In this document: one piece after another, positions 1 through 7,873 of the stretch
How positions within the stretch are numbered: the stretch's first letter is position 1
Layout: every line of letters starts with the position of its first letter
Source: Catellicoccus marimammalium M35/04/3
Lineage (GTDB): Bacteria; Bacillota; Bacilli; Lactobacillales; Catellicoccaceae
Length of the DNA: 64,000 nucleotides
Assembly (NCBI RefSeq): GCF_000313915.1
Contig: NZ_AMYT01000022.1
Coordinates: forward strand, 62,001-126,000
Direction of reading: 5' to 3'
Position numbers and translations under genes: made by a program
The notes under the pieces: model-generated
What the model saw: only the letters and a program-made list of their open reading frames with translations
What the model was told of the DNA's origin: nothing
Database searches by the model: none

Positions 1-1
1 T

Positions 2-670
2 TCTTTTTATGATTTAACAACAAAAGAAACTCTTTCTTTAAATGCAAACATTCCTTTTCAAGCAGGAAGTACTTTTTATATTCCTGTTGCATTAATTGTG
101 GCAGATAAAATTTATGCTAAGCAATTAGATCCAAAAGAAGAGATTCCTTATGAAGGAATTACGCCAGAAGTGAATGAAGGAGAAATTTATAAAAATCCAA
201 AAGAAAGTTATACGATTGAGGACCTTCTTCGCTTAATGTTGGCCTATAATGATTCGATTGCTTATGAAATGTTAGTCCAAGTATTAGGTGGAGAAAAAGA
301 AGTGCTGCAATATTTGCAACAATATTATGATAAAAATCAGCCAGTAAAAGAGAAAGAACCTTGCTTAACAGCAGGAACTGCTTTATATTATTTGCGTTTA
401 TTATATGAAAATCCAACGAATAATCCTGAATATATCAAAATTCAAAAATGGTTATTGAAATCAGGAAATAGTGGATTAGCAACAAAAACAACACGAGAAA
501 AAATGGCTCACCGTTCTTCTTTTAGAGAAGAAAATTATCATGATATTGGAATTTATTATGGTGCACATCCTTATATTGTAACGATTTATACTAAAGGAGA
601 TCGTGACGGAGACTATATTATTGGACAAATTTCCGATGATGTTTATAAAATGGTACAAAAGGAAGGATAA
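2..670 (+). CDS. Beta-lactamase-fold (class A-like) serine hydrolase homologue, 5' truncated, active site degenerate
   Basis: The reading frame is open from base 2, so the N-terminus lies outside the window; 222 residues are visible. The layout matches class A beta-lactamase-type serine hydrolases of Gram-positive bacteria: an AGST-x-P-V-A-L segment at the nucleophile helix, a Y-x-D-x-x-A-x-x-M-L segment where SDN should be, and a late H-x-x-x beta-strand region. All three catalytic motifs are altered. SxxK reads STFY, SDN reads NDS, and KTG reads RSS. Family knowledge says the SxxK lysine and the KTG box are needed for acylation, so I infer a non-catalytic binding or scaffold protein. It leads an operon; the next gene starts 8 bases downstream. 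A truncated view could hide an extra domain. Confidence 0.7.
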   Translation, partial: SFYDLTTKETLSLNANIPFQAGSTFYIPVALIVADKIYAKQLDPKEEIPYEGITPEVNEGEIYKNPKESYTIEDLLRLMLAYNDSIAYEMLVQVLGGEKEVLQYLQQYYDKNQPVKEKEPCLTAGTALYYLRLLYENPTNNPEYIKIQKWLLKSGNSGLATKTTREKMAHRSSFREENYHDIGIYYGAHPYIVTIYTKGDRDGDYIIGQISDDVYKMVQKEG

Positions 671-678
671 AAGAAGAC

Positions 679-924
679 ATGCATACGATTTGGTTATTAA
701 TCATTGGTACCGTTGTAGGAGCCATCGCAAGTATGATTGTAGGAGATTCTGGAGCTGGTGGATGTTTGAAAAATAGTATTGCTGGCTTAGTTGGATCTTT
801 TGTTGGTGAGCGATTATTTGGTGACTGGGGATTCCATTTGGCTGGAATTGCTATTATTCCTGCAATTTTAGGAGCAGTGATTGTGATTATTATTTTACAA
901 TTTGTAATGAATCGATTGGATTAG
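679..924 (+). CDS. GlsB/YeaQ/YmgE-family small stress membrane protein
   Basis: An 81-residue very hydrophobic protein with three predicted membrane segments and the glycine-rich pattern of the transglycosylase-associated (GlsB/YeaQ/YmgE) family: an N-terminal helix with G-x-x-x-G, a central SIAGLVGSFVG segment, and a C-terminal helix. In enterococci such proteins accompany the Gls24 envelope-stress proteins. No Gls24 or Asp23 gene is visible here; instead it sits inside an operon of hydrolase-fold proteins, 8 bases after the first and 17 before the next. A role in the envelope is inferred from this. Confidence 0.8.
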   Translation: MHTIWLLIIGTVVGAIASMIVGDSGAGGCLKNSIAGLVGSFVGERLFGDWGFHLAGIAIIPAILGAVIVIIILQFVMNRLD

Positions 925-941
925 AAATAGAGGGGAAAAAG

Positions 942-2390
942 ATGAAAGTACGTTTGAATGAAAGTCCATTTTATTTAGATGATGAAGGAATTCAGTGGGT
1001 AAAAAATAAAATTCATTCTTTAACATTAGAAGAGAAATTAGCACAATTAATTTTTTATCAGCCACAAGAAGAAGAGATTTCAGCGCTAGATAAAGAAATT
1101 ACTAGTTTTGGAGTTGGAGGACTATATTTACAAAAAGATAGTAAAGCCCATCTTTATGAAAAATGTCGTTTTTTACAGACTCATTATGCAGTACCAGCTT
1201 TTATTACTAGTAAGTTAGTAACAGGGACAAAAGAAGCTATTGAAGAAGGAACCTTTATTGGTTCTCCTCTGAAAATTAGCGCTACAGGTAAAGAAGAAAA
1301 TGCTTATACTTTAGGTTGGGTTAGTGCTTTAGAATGGGGCGCAATTGGAGGAAATATTATTCAGGGACCAAACTTTTCGACAAAAGAAGGAAAAGAAGAA
1401 ACTCGCTATTGGACAAAGAATCGTGGAGAATTTCTTTCTTCTTTTGCTCAAGGAGTTACTGAAAATGATGTTATCGCCATGGGTTATGGTTTATTCGATG
1501 AAAAAATTAGCTTAGGGGACTGGCGAAAACAAAATGGAGCTTATGCTCGTCGTTGGATTAAAGAAGGAGGAAGTGTTCTTCTTTTGGATGCTACTCCTTT
1601 CTCAGATTATATTCAAATGTATAGTGAAGAAGAAAAAGAACAACAACGTGCAAGTTATTATTCCACTTATATTACAGAGCAATTGTTGCGCAAACAATTA
1701 CAATTTTCAGGTGTAATTGTAGCAAATGTTCGTCCAGCAGAATCTGCAGATTATGCCTTAGCGATTGGTTCAGGATGTGATATGGTTTATACAGAGGAGC
1801 CGATTGAGACTGTAATTGCGGCATTAAAAGAAGGATTACATTTTGGCGTGTTTACCGAGCATCAATTGCAACAATCATTGCAACGTATTCTAGGAGTTAA
1901 AGCAATGCTTGGTTTATGTGACAATATCCCATTTTTAGAAGTGTGCAATAAAAAACAAGAATTAGCTAAGGTTCATCAAGCGAAAAATCAATTGTATCAA
2001 GGAAAAATTTCTAATGAAGCTATTGTTTTACGTAATGATCACGGAGGATTACGTCAAACGAAAGGACATAAAATTGCTTTACAACCAGCAAGTCCAAAAG
2101 AAGAATCGTTGGTACAATCGATCGTTCAGCAATGGGAAGATGCACAGTTTTATGTTTTACCTTTAGGAGAGACAACTGATGACTTTGTGATTACGGTTCG
2201 CCAAGATGGAACAACTAAAATTTCTGATGCACAATGTATTTTAACTTGTGGAAATCCAGAAGTACCGTTACAAAATGAAATTGAAGAGATCATTATTTTT
2301 GATCAAGAAGAAGAAACTTTACTTTCTTTACTAGAAAAAATAAAACAAAATACACCATTTTTAGGAACAATAGAAGAAGGAAATGAATAA
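942..2390 (+). CDS. Glycoside hydrolase family 3-like protein lacking catalytic residues
   Basis: 482 residues. The N-terminus carries the GH3 signature (WVKNKIHSLTLEEKLAQLIF) and the protein follows the NagZ-type (beta-N-acetylglucosaminidase) barrel through to R-I-L-G-V-K near residue 320, followed by a roughly 150-residue C-terminal region. In NagZ the nucleophile is the Asp of a F-x-G-V-[VI]-x-T-D motif; here this reads FSGVIVAN, Asp to Asn. The KHFPGHG loop that supplies the catalytic His is not recognisable; the region near residue 178 reads AMGYGLFDE. No signal peptide is visible. I infer a GH3-fold pseudoenzyme or a strongly diverged enzyme. Ribosome site GAGGGGAAAAAG precedes the ATG. 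Confidence 0.7.
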   Translation: MKVRLNESPFYLDDEGIQWVKNKIHSLTLEEKLAQLIFYQPQEEEISALDKEITSFGVGGLYLQKDSKAHLYEKCRFLQTHYAVPAFITSKLVTGTKEAIEEGTFIGSPLKISATGKEENAYTLGWVSALEWGAIGGNIIQGPNFSTKEGKEETRYWTKNRGEFLSSFAQGVTENDVIAMGYGLFDEKISLGDWRKQNGAYARRWIKEGGSVLLLDATPFSDYIQMYSEEEKEQQRASYYSTYITEQLLRKQLQFSGVIVANVRPAESADYALAIGSGCDMVYTEEPIETVIAALKEGLHFGVFTEHQLQQSLQRILGVKAMLGLCDNIPFLEVCNKKQELAKVHQAKNQLYQGKISNEAIVLRNDHGGLRQTKGHKIALQPASPKEESLVQSIVQQWEDAQFYVLPLGETTDDFVITVRQDGTTKISDAQCILTCGNPEVPLQNEIEEIIIFDQEEETLLSLLEKIKQNTPFLGTIEEGNE

Positions 2391-2392
2391 TT

Positions 2393-3025
2393 ATGCGATT
2401 AGAACAAGATGATAAGATATTATTTTTAGGTGGATTAAATACAGGAGCCGGTCGTAAATACGATGACTTTTCTGATATGGGACGTGGTTTTGCTATGATT
2501 ACAGCAGCTGCATTAGATGCAAGACATCCTGATTTAAGCTTACGCTTTGCAAATGCAGCACAATTAGGAGATAATTCACAAATTATGATGGAATCGATGA
2601 ATGAACGTTGTATTGAGCAAAAGCCAAATGTAGTAATTATTTTTGCTGGCCATCAAGATGCAATTTTAGCAGAACAACATCATGAGCAAGCTACATTAAA
2701 AGAATATTCTCGTTTTAACCGAAATTTACGTCAGTTAATTCAAGAAATTCAAAATACAGTTACTCGAAGAATTATCTTATTAGAACCCTTCTTATTAGAT
2801 GTCAATTCACAAACACGTGCTTTGCGTATTGATATGAATCAAAAAATTCAAATTTTACGAGAAATTGCTCGTGATTGTCAATGTGAATATGTAGCACTGG
2901 ATGGAATTATCAATGAATTAGCCATTCGTTATGGCAATCAAGCTTATATTGCTGAAGATGGAATGACTTATCATCCAGCAACACACCACATTATTGCACA
3001 ACGTTTATTAGAACATTTTGAATAG
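2393..3025 (+). CDS. SGNH/GDSL-hydrolase-like protein with degenerate catalytic blocks
   Basis: 210 residues, clearly built like the common Firmicutes SGNH hydrolases: D-x-I-L-F-x-G at the start, a central strand PNVVIIFAGHQDA, then an EPF strand and a C-terminal H-P-x-x-H-x-x-I-A helix. The catalytic blocks are changed. The GDS serine block reads GGL (Ser to Leu). Block II Gly-Asn positions read NAAQLGD. The GxND oxyanion block reads GHQD. The DxxH block has Asp and His separated by four residues instead of two. Esterase activity is therefore unlikely. The start lies 2 bases after the GH3-like stop, so the two are probably translationally coupled. Confidence 0.7.
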   Translation: MRLEQDDKILFLGGLNTGAGRKYDDFSDMGRGFAMITAAALDARHPDLSLRFANAAQLGDNSQIMMESMNERCIEQKPNVVIIFAGHQDAILAEQHHEQATLKEYSRFNRNLRQLIQEIQNTVTRRIILLEPFLLDVNSQTRALRIDMNQKIQILREIARDCQCEYVALDGIINELAIRYGNQAYIAEDGMTYHPATHHIIAQRLLEHFE

Positions 3026-3034
3026 GAGATATTT

Positions 3035-3358
3035 ATGAAAATCGAGTTCACACCAAAAGCTAAAGAATATATTACAGCAAAAAAAGGCGAAGGAAAAGAG
3101 TGCCTATCTTTACTTTATCAACCGATTGGATGCATTTGTTCCAATGATGCTGTTTTTTATTTAGAGAATAGTACAGAGTATCCAAAAGATGCTATTTTTG
3201 TAGAGTCTAATTTGGGAAAAATTGCCATGGAAAAAGATAAAATCCAATATTTAGATGAAGAAAATAAAATTGATTTTAATGAAAGAGAACATCATTTAGA
3301 ATTAAAAGGAAAAATGATGGGTTATATTACGCCAAATCTACGTTGGGTGGAAAAATAG
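3035..3358 (+). CDS. HesB/IscA-like iron-sulfur biosynthesis family protein
   Basis: 107 residues resembling the short Gram-positive HesB-like (Fe-S_biosyn) family: N-terminal F-T-P-K-A-K-E-Y-I, a mid-protein LLYQPIGCICSNDA segment with two cysteines, and an F-V-E-S-N-L-G strand. The C-terminal Cys-x-Cys of true A-type carriers is absent, as in other members of this short subfamily. It closes the operon that begins upstream (9-base gap, GGAGAT ribosome site) and is followed at once by a hairpin terminator. A direct link to the suf operon 5 kb away is not shown. Confidence 0.6.
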   Translation: MKIEFTPKAKEYITAKKGEGKECLSLLYQPIGCICSNDAVFYLENSTEYPKDAIFVESNLGKIAMEKDKIQYLDEENKIDFNEREHHLELKGKMMGYITPNLRWVEK

Positions 3359-3361
3359 AAA

Positions 3362-3396
3362 ACAAAAAAGCTTCACACTAGGTGAAGCTTTTTATG
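3362..3396. terminator. Bidirectional hairpin terminator
   Basis: A 12-base perfect inverted repeat (3365-3376 with 3382-3393) with flanking A and T runs ends the five-gene operon on the plus strand and the EIIA-like gene on the minus strand. The minus-strand gene stop at 3392 lies within the hairpin. Confidence 0.9.
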
Positions 3397-3841
3397 TTAG
3401 GGGTTGAGATTGTTGAACTTCTTGTTCGGCAATCGAAAAAGGAAGTTGCATACAATCTGGTACGGTTACAATCACGTAAGGCGCGAGATGATACTCATCA
3501 AGTAGAGAAAGGTTCATTTCACATAAAAGATCTCCTGTCTTCACGGTTTGCCCTACATGAACATGAGAAATAAATGGTTTACCTTCTAATTGAATCGTAT
3601 CAATACCTAAAGTAATCCAAATCGTTTCTTGTTCTTTTGTTTGTAACGCAAAACAATGCTTGGTAGGAAAAGTCATGGTAATTGTTCCATCACAAGGAGC
3701 AACTACTTGCGATTCTTTTGCTAAAATACAGTATCCGTCACCTAAAACACGATAAGAGAATAATGCATCTTCAACTTTAGAAAGAGAAATTAAAGTTCCG
3801 GTACTGGCCGCATGTAAGCTTGGAAGATGAGAAGTACTCAT
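3392..3841 (-). CDS. PTS EIIA-Glc-like protein lacking the phosphorylatable histidine
   Basis: About 149 residues with the EIIA-Glc (Crr) beta-sandwich pattern: A-S-T-G-x-L-I-x-L near the start, L-G-D-G, V-V-A-P-C-D-G-T-I, T-K-H-C-F-A and L-G-I-D-T-I-x-L-x-G-x-x-F. In the family the active histidine sits in H-x-G-x-D-T; here that position is Thr (WITLGID, codon ACT). The auxiliary histidine of TKH is kept. No EIIB or EIIC domain is attached or nearby. It cannot accept phosphate in the normal way, so a regulatory role is inferred. Start choice is uncertain: ATG at 3841 fits the family N-terminus; a TTG at 3886 behind an AAAGGAG would add 15 residues but sits only 2 bases from it. Confidence 0.75.
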   Translation of the reverse strand: MSTSHLPSLHAASTGTLISLSKVEDALFSYRVLGDGYCILAKESQVVAPCDGTITMTFPTKHCFALQTKEQETIWITLGIDTIQLEGKPFISHVHVGQTVKTGDLLCEMNLSLLDEYHLAPYVIVTVPDCMQLPFSIAEQEVQQSQPLT

Positions 3842-4034
3842 ATGTTCTATTTGTCTCCAAAAGAAAGGTGGAAGATAGTGAGACAAATCTCCTTTCTCTA
3901 AAATTTCATTCCTTTCTTTACATTCATTCTATCATGAATTAATCATAAGCCAAAAGATTTATCTTTATGAAGGAGAAAGGATTGTAAAAAAGTTAAGAAT
4001 CAGTGAAGAGACTGGAATTTTTTTAAGAGTATGC

Positions 4035-4040
4035 TATGCT
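4035..4040 (+). promoter_or_regulatory. Extended -10 promoter element for uppP
   Basis: TGCTATGCT gives an extended -10 (TGnTATGCT) about 30 bases before the uppP start codon. No good -35 hexamer is seen, which is usual for extended -10 promoters. Confidence 0.4.
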
Positions 4041-4071
4041 AAAAAAGCAATAAAATTAGAAAGGATCGCCT

Positions 4072-4908
4072 ATGGAAATTATGAATATAATAAAGGCTAC
4101 CATTTTGGGAATTGTAGAAGGAATTACCGAATGGTTGCCGATTAGTAGTACGGGTCACTTAATTTTAGTCGATCAGTTTATTAAGATGAGAGAATCGGCT
4201 GCTTTTATGGAAATGTTTAATGTGGTTATCCAATTGGGAGCGATTTTAGCTGTGGTTTTACTTTATTTCCATAAATTAAATCCATTTTCTCCACAAAAAA
4301 ATGAAATTGAAAAGAAAGATACTTGGACACTATGGGGAAAAGTAATTGTTGCTTGTATTCCTAGTGCTGTCATTGGATTATTATTTGATGACTGGCTAGA
4401 AGCACATTTTTATCATTTTGTTCCTGTAGCAGTGATGTTAATTGTTTATGGGGTTTTATTTATTATTATCGAAAATCGGAATAAAAATGTGACACCAAAA
4501 GTAACTACACTTCCCGGTTTAACTTGGAAAACAGCCTTCTTTATTGGAATGTTCCAAGTTTTAGCACTGATTCCTGGAACAAGTCGTTCTGGAGCTACTA
4601 TTTTAGGAGCTATTTTAATTGGCTGTTCCCGTTATGTTTCAGCAGAATTTTCTTTCTTCTTAGGAATTCCAACGATGCTTGGAGCCAGCGCTTTGAAGAT
4701 GGTAAAATTTTTCTTAAAAGGAAACACAATTACTTTTGGAAATGGAATGGTCCTTCTTGTTGGCTGTGTCGTTTCTTTTGTTGTTTCAGTTTTAGCGATT
4801 AAATTCTTAATGAAATATATTCAAAAACATGACTTTAAAGCCTTTGGTTGGTACCGTATTATTTTAGGTATTTTACTATTAGGATATTGGTTTATTGCGA
4901 TGAGATAA
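4072..4908 (+). CDS. uppP: Undecaprenyl-diphosphate phosphatase (UppP/BacA)
   Basis: 278-residue polytopic membrane protein. It dephosphorylates undecaprenyl diphosphate released during cell-wall synthesis, restoring the lipid carrier and giving bacitracin tolerance. Both signature motifs are intact: G-x-x-E-x-x-x-E-x-x-P-x-S-S-T-G-H-x at residues 13-30 and P-G-T-S-R-S-G-A-T near 167-175. Around eight membrane segments are predicted, and the length is normal. The ATG at 4072 sits 6 bases after AAGGA. It is monocistronic, flanked by its own promoter and a shared terminator. A DUF368 carrier-lipid translocase gene lies 2 kb away on the other strand. Confidence 0.95.
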   Translation: MEIMNIIKATILGIVEGITEWLPISSTGHLILVDQFIKMRESAAFMEMFNVVIQLGAILAVVLLYFHKLNPFSPQKNEIEKKDTWTLWGKVIVACIPSAVIGLLFDDWLEAHFYHFVPVAVMLIVYGVLFIIIENRNKNVTPKVTTLPGLTWKTAFFIGMFQVLALIPGTSRSGATILGAILIGCSRYVSAEFSFFLGIPTMLGASALKMVKFFLKGNTITFGNGMVLLVGCVVSFVVSVLAIKFLMKYIQKHDFKAFGWYRIILGILLLGYWFIAMR

Positions 4909-4942
4909 AAAAATACGTCATCTTAAGATGGCGTATTTTTAT
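4908..4942. terminator. Bidirectional terminator between uppP and the MBL gene
   Basis: Inverted repeat AAAATACGTCATCTT / AAGATGGCGTATTTT with A and T runs on both flanks (one G-T-type mismatch), placed between convergent genes. Confidence 0.85.
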
Positions 4943-4943
4943 T

Positions 4944-5567
4944 TTATAAATATGGATTATGTTGACGCTCATGTCCAATCGTTGTTGCTTGCCCATGTCC
5001 TGGATAAACGATAATATCATCCGGTAAGGTCATAAATTTTTGACGAATAGTATTTAATAAAGTGTTTGCATCTCCAGTTGGGAAATCACTACGACCAATA
5101 CTTTCATAAAAAAGCGTATCTCCTACAATAATAAAATCATCAAATAAGAAAGAAATACTTCCTTCTGAATGTCCTGGAGTTGGAATCATTGTAAAGTGGA
5201 TATCTCCTAGGCAACGATCACAATTTTGTACATCCAAGTTAAATTCTGCTTTATCAGCATAAACTGGATGAGGACTAAAAGTATTTGATAAGTTCTTTTC
5301 AGGATCTTCTAGCCAATCAGCTTCTTTTTCACTCATAAAGACAGGAATTGCAAAAGTTTCTTTTAGAGCATTTACAGCACCAATGTGATCAAAATGTCCA
5401 TGAGTTAATAGAATAGCACGTGGTACTAATTGTTCATCATGGATATATTGAATGATTTTTTGGGCATCTGCTCCTGGATCAATAATTAAAGCGTTATGTC
5501 CATTAGAAACGATATAGCAATTTTCTTGTAAAAATCCGGTGATAATTTTTTTTACTGTATATTTCAT
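4944..5567 (-). CDS. MBL-fold hydrolase, glyoxalase II-like
   Basis: 207-residue metallo-beta-lactamase-fold protein of the YqgX/glyoxalase II-like group. The metal-binding motif THGHFDH is at about residues 56-62, followed by PTPGHSEGS, GDTLF-x-x-x-x-G-R-x-D and Y-P-G-H-G near the C-terminus, so both zinc sites look complete. It probably hydrolyses a thioester such as S-lactoylglutathione-like or bacillithiol conjugates; the substrate is not readable from sequence. The start is the ATG at 5567 behind GGGAGA; the longer frame upstream runs into the usp gene. It is in an operon with the usp gene, 19 bases downstream of it. Confidence 0.85.
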   Translation of the reverse strand: MKYTVKKIITGFLQENCYIVSNGHNALIIDPGADAQKIIQYIHDEQLVPRAILLTHGHFDHIGAVNALKETFAIPVFMSEKEADWLEDPEKNLSNTFSPHPVYADKAEFNLDVQNCDRCLGDIHFTMIPTPGHSEGSISFLFDDFIIVGDTLFYESIGRSDFPTGDANTLLNTIRQKFMTLPDDIIVYPGHGQATTIGHERQHNPYL

Positions 5568-5586
5568 AATTTCTCCCATTTCATTT

Positions 5587-6030
5587 TTATTGTTTAGTGA
5601 TAAAGACATTGTTTTTACTGTGACGAACCACATAAGAAGCCACAGAACCAATGCCAAAGTAATTTTCTAAATGTTTATCTGGAGCACCAATTACTGTTAA
5701 ATCAATATCCCAAGTTTCAGGTAAAGTTTCTGCTAATAATTTTTTAGCGGAACCAAATTGTAAATAACAATCTCCAGTAACCCCTTCGTTTGTGAAAGCT
5801 TCTTTGGCTTCATGTAATAATTTTTCTGCTCGTTCGCGTTCCAATTTGAAAAATTCTTCTGTCGCAACGAATTCATCGGTCCCTTTTGTAACTTCTTCTT
5901 CACTTAAAACGGTAACTACATATAATGTAGATTGATTTTGTTTTGCTAATTGAATTGCTTGATGTAAAGCTTTTTGTGATAATGGACCTTCATCAATACC
6001 AACTAAAATATTTTTGTATAATTGTGTCAT
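5587..6030 (-). CDS. Universal stress protein, UspA family
   Basis: 147 residues, single Usp domain beginning ILVGIDEG-x-L-S-x-K-A and ending V-I-G-A-P-x(9)-F-G-I-G-S-V-A-S-Y-V-V. The ATP-binding G-x2-G-x9-G-[ST] motif is only partly kept: the second Gly is Asp (GAPD). Nucleotide binding is therefore uncertain. The ATG at 6030 is chosen because GAGGG lies 6-7 bases upstream; an ATG two codons earlier touches the ribosome site. It is the first gene of a two-gene minus-strand operon preceded by a terminator for the DUF805 operon. Confidence 0.88.
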   Translation of the reverse strand: MTQLYKNILVGIDEGPLSQKALHQAIQLAKQNQSTLYVVTVLSEEEVTKGTDEFVATEEFFKLERERAEKLLHEAKEAFTNEGVTGDCYLQFGSAKKLLAETLPETWDIDLTVIGAPDKHLENYFGIGSVASYVVRHSKNNVFITKQ

Positions 6031-6123
6031 TTTCATCCCTCTTTTTCTTTTTACGATAGTCATCTTCCTATCTTTATCATAACTCATTTTATAAAAATAA
6101 GGAAAAAAATAGATAGATGATGA

Positions 6124-6155
6124 AAAACGCATGATACATTTCGTATCATGCGCCT
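6124..6155 (-). terminator. Minus-strand terminator downstream of the DUF805 operon
   Basis: Perfect 10-bp stem (6128-6137 with 6143-6152), 5-base loop, followed on the minus strand by TTTTT. On the plus strand there is no T run. It insulates the usp-MBL operon from the DUF368-DUF805 transcript. Confidence 0.8.
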
Positions 6156-6239
6156 GTCGAAAGAAAAATATACAAGATCTTTACACTCATTATAATAAAG
6201 GATAAATAATAAAATGTAAAGGTTTTCATCGTTATTTTT

Positions 6240-7049
6240 TTAATCTTTTTTTTCATCTGCATTTTCTTCAGTTAGATGAGAGCAAGAAGAGCAATTTTCT
6301 TCTGTTTTTTCTTCTATTTCTTGTGTAGAAATCGAATCTTTAGAAACGCTATCTTCTTGTTTTTCTTCTGTGGTAGAAGAAGTTTCGTCTTGAATAGAAG
6401 TAACTTCTGTTGTGCTTGCTACTACTTCTTTTTCTTCTGCTAAGGCTGGAACAACTTTTGTTCCATCTTCATTTTCCATTGCACGTTGAATTACAGTTGA
6501 TGGTTTAGCTTCTTTTCCTGTCAAAGGTTTTACTTCTTTTTGACGGAAGAATTTTTGTGCCCATGGATTTTGACTATCAGCTGTCAATTGGTCAGATGGT
6601 AGAAGAGTGATAACAAACTGAACTAAACCAATAACGCTTGTCGCAAAAGCAAAGAAAGTGCTATCTTCGTGAATCGAAGATACCATAGCAACAGCAATAG
6701 ATATAATATAAAATACAACAATTGCCGTTGTGGTCATTCCTGCATCACGCATACGACGACAAGTTAATGGGAATCCTGGGAAGAGGAAAATCCAAGCTAA
6801 GATTGCTCCTCCTAAAATAATCACCAAGCCTAAGATTTGATCAGAGCTATTGCTTAATATAAAACTAGCGGTAGCCGCAATAAGTCCAATTCCATATAAA
6901 AGTGTAATAATAAAAGTAAATAGTGTCGCCCACCAATAACCACCACGGGTAGAACGTCCACCAAAGTCGATGTAACCTTTATAAAAGTCTTTGATTGCTT
7001 GGATAAAAGTTACTTTTCCTTTCTCTTGAATTTTTCCTTGAATTTTCAT
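6240..7049 (-). CDS. DUF805 membrane protein with acidic Ser/Thr/Glu-rich tail
   Basis: 269 residues. Residues about 15-155 form a DUF805 domain: the F-x-G-R-S-x-R-x-x-Y-W segment near residues 29-40, then four membrane segments with an R-R-x-R-D-A-G loop. After residue 170 the sequence becomes a soluble tail very rich in Glu, Thr and Ser, with two cysteines near the end. Such tails are low-complexity and probably disordered. No function is established for DUF805. GGAGGG precedes the ATG, 2 bases after the DUF368 gene stop, so the two are coupled. Confidence 0.85.
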   Translation of the reverse strand: MKIQGKIQEKGKVTFIQAIKDFYKGYIDFGGRSTRGGYWWATLFTFIITLLYGIGLIAATASFILSNSSDQILGLVIILGGAILAWIFLFPGFPLTCRRMRDAGMTTTAIVVFYIISIAVAMVSSIHEDSTFFAFATSVIGLVQFVITLLPSDQLTADSQNPWAQKFFRQKEVKPLTGKEAKPSTVIQRAMENEDGTKVVPALAEEKEVVASTTEVTSIQDETSSTTEEKQEDSVSKDSISTQEIEEKTEENCSSCSHLTEENADEKKD

Positions 7050-7051
7050 TT

Positions 7052-7873
7052 TTATCCCTCCGGTACAACCTTATCTTCTAAGCGAGCCATAAAGTATCCT
7101 ACTAGAATTCCTAATCCTAAAAGTACTGCACACATGAAGTATCCCATAAAGGTAAATCCTTGATAATCTAATGGAATAATCATGATCGTAGATGCAGCTA
7201 CGACTCCTAAGATAAAGTGGAATAACTGACTATAAGCCACTTTAAAGATATGATCAAATAATTTTGATAACAAAATAAGAACTAATAGTCCTCCAATAGC
7301 GATAGGAATTAACACTGAAAAATCTAATCCTTTAATATGGTCAGACATTGCTTTATACATTCCCATATATAATAGGAAGTTAGAAGGACTTAAACCAGGA
7401 ACAATAATTCCTAAAGCGATTAATCCTCCAGCTAACATCCAAGTCCAAGTATTTTGAGGAACAGAAGCGCTGAATAAGTGTTTTCCGTAAATTAAAAATA
7501 AAAGTGCAAGGACAAAAGTGATGCCCATAATCCAATAATCTTTTTTATTTCTTCCTTCTTTTCCTGCTTGTTTCCATAAAGATGGTGCAGTACCTACAAT
7601 TGCTCCTACAAAGAACCACAAAATAATGGTTTGATAAGTTCCTAATAAGAAACTAACCGCAAAGGAAAGCAGATAAATTCCAGCTAATCCTCCTAGTGCA
7701 ATGGGTAGGAAAAAAGAAAAGTTTTCTTTTAATTTTTTAAATGGATGTGCCAAAAAGGCAATTAATGGTTCGTAAATGCCAAATACAGCGGCTAATGCTC
7801 CACCAGAAATTCCTGGTAAAATAAAGCCTGAGCCAATAAACATACCCTTAATGAATCGTAACAACCAATCCAT
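7052..7873 (-). CDS. DUF368 protein, probable undecaprenyl-phosphate translocase (PopT family)
   Basis: 273-residue polytopic membrane protein with the DUF368 signature G-x-x-x-P-G-x-S-G-G-x-x-A near residue 20 and a second P-G-x-S-P-S-N repeat in the second half, giving the internal two-fold symmetry of the family. DUF368 members (PopT in Staphylococcus aureus) return undecaprenyl phosphate across the membrane. This fits UppP encoded close by. The start at 7873 is fixed by GAGGAGG 6 bases upstream; an in-frame ATG 21 bases earlier has no ribosome site. First gene of a two-gene operon. Confidence 0.88.
   Translation of the reverse strand: MDWLLRFIKGMFIGSGFILPGISGGALAAVFGIYEPLIAFLAHPFKKLKENFSFFLPIALGGLAGIYLLSFAVSFLLGTYQTIILWFFVGAIVGTAPSLWKQAGKEGRNKKDYWIMGITFVLALLFLIYGKHLFSASVPQNTWTWMLAGGLIALGIIVPGLSPSNFLLYMGMYKAMSDHIKGLDFSVLIPIAIGGLLVLILLSKLFDHIFKVAYSQLFHFILGVVAASTIMIIPLDYQGFTFMGYFMCAVLLGLGILVGYFMARLEDKVVPEG

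Noticed and set aside
5568-5657. N-terminal membrane extension of the MBL protein
   Set aside because: The extension is the usp gene's end read in another frame; GGGAGA marks the start at 5567.
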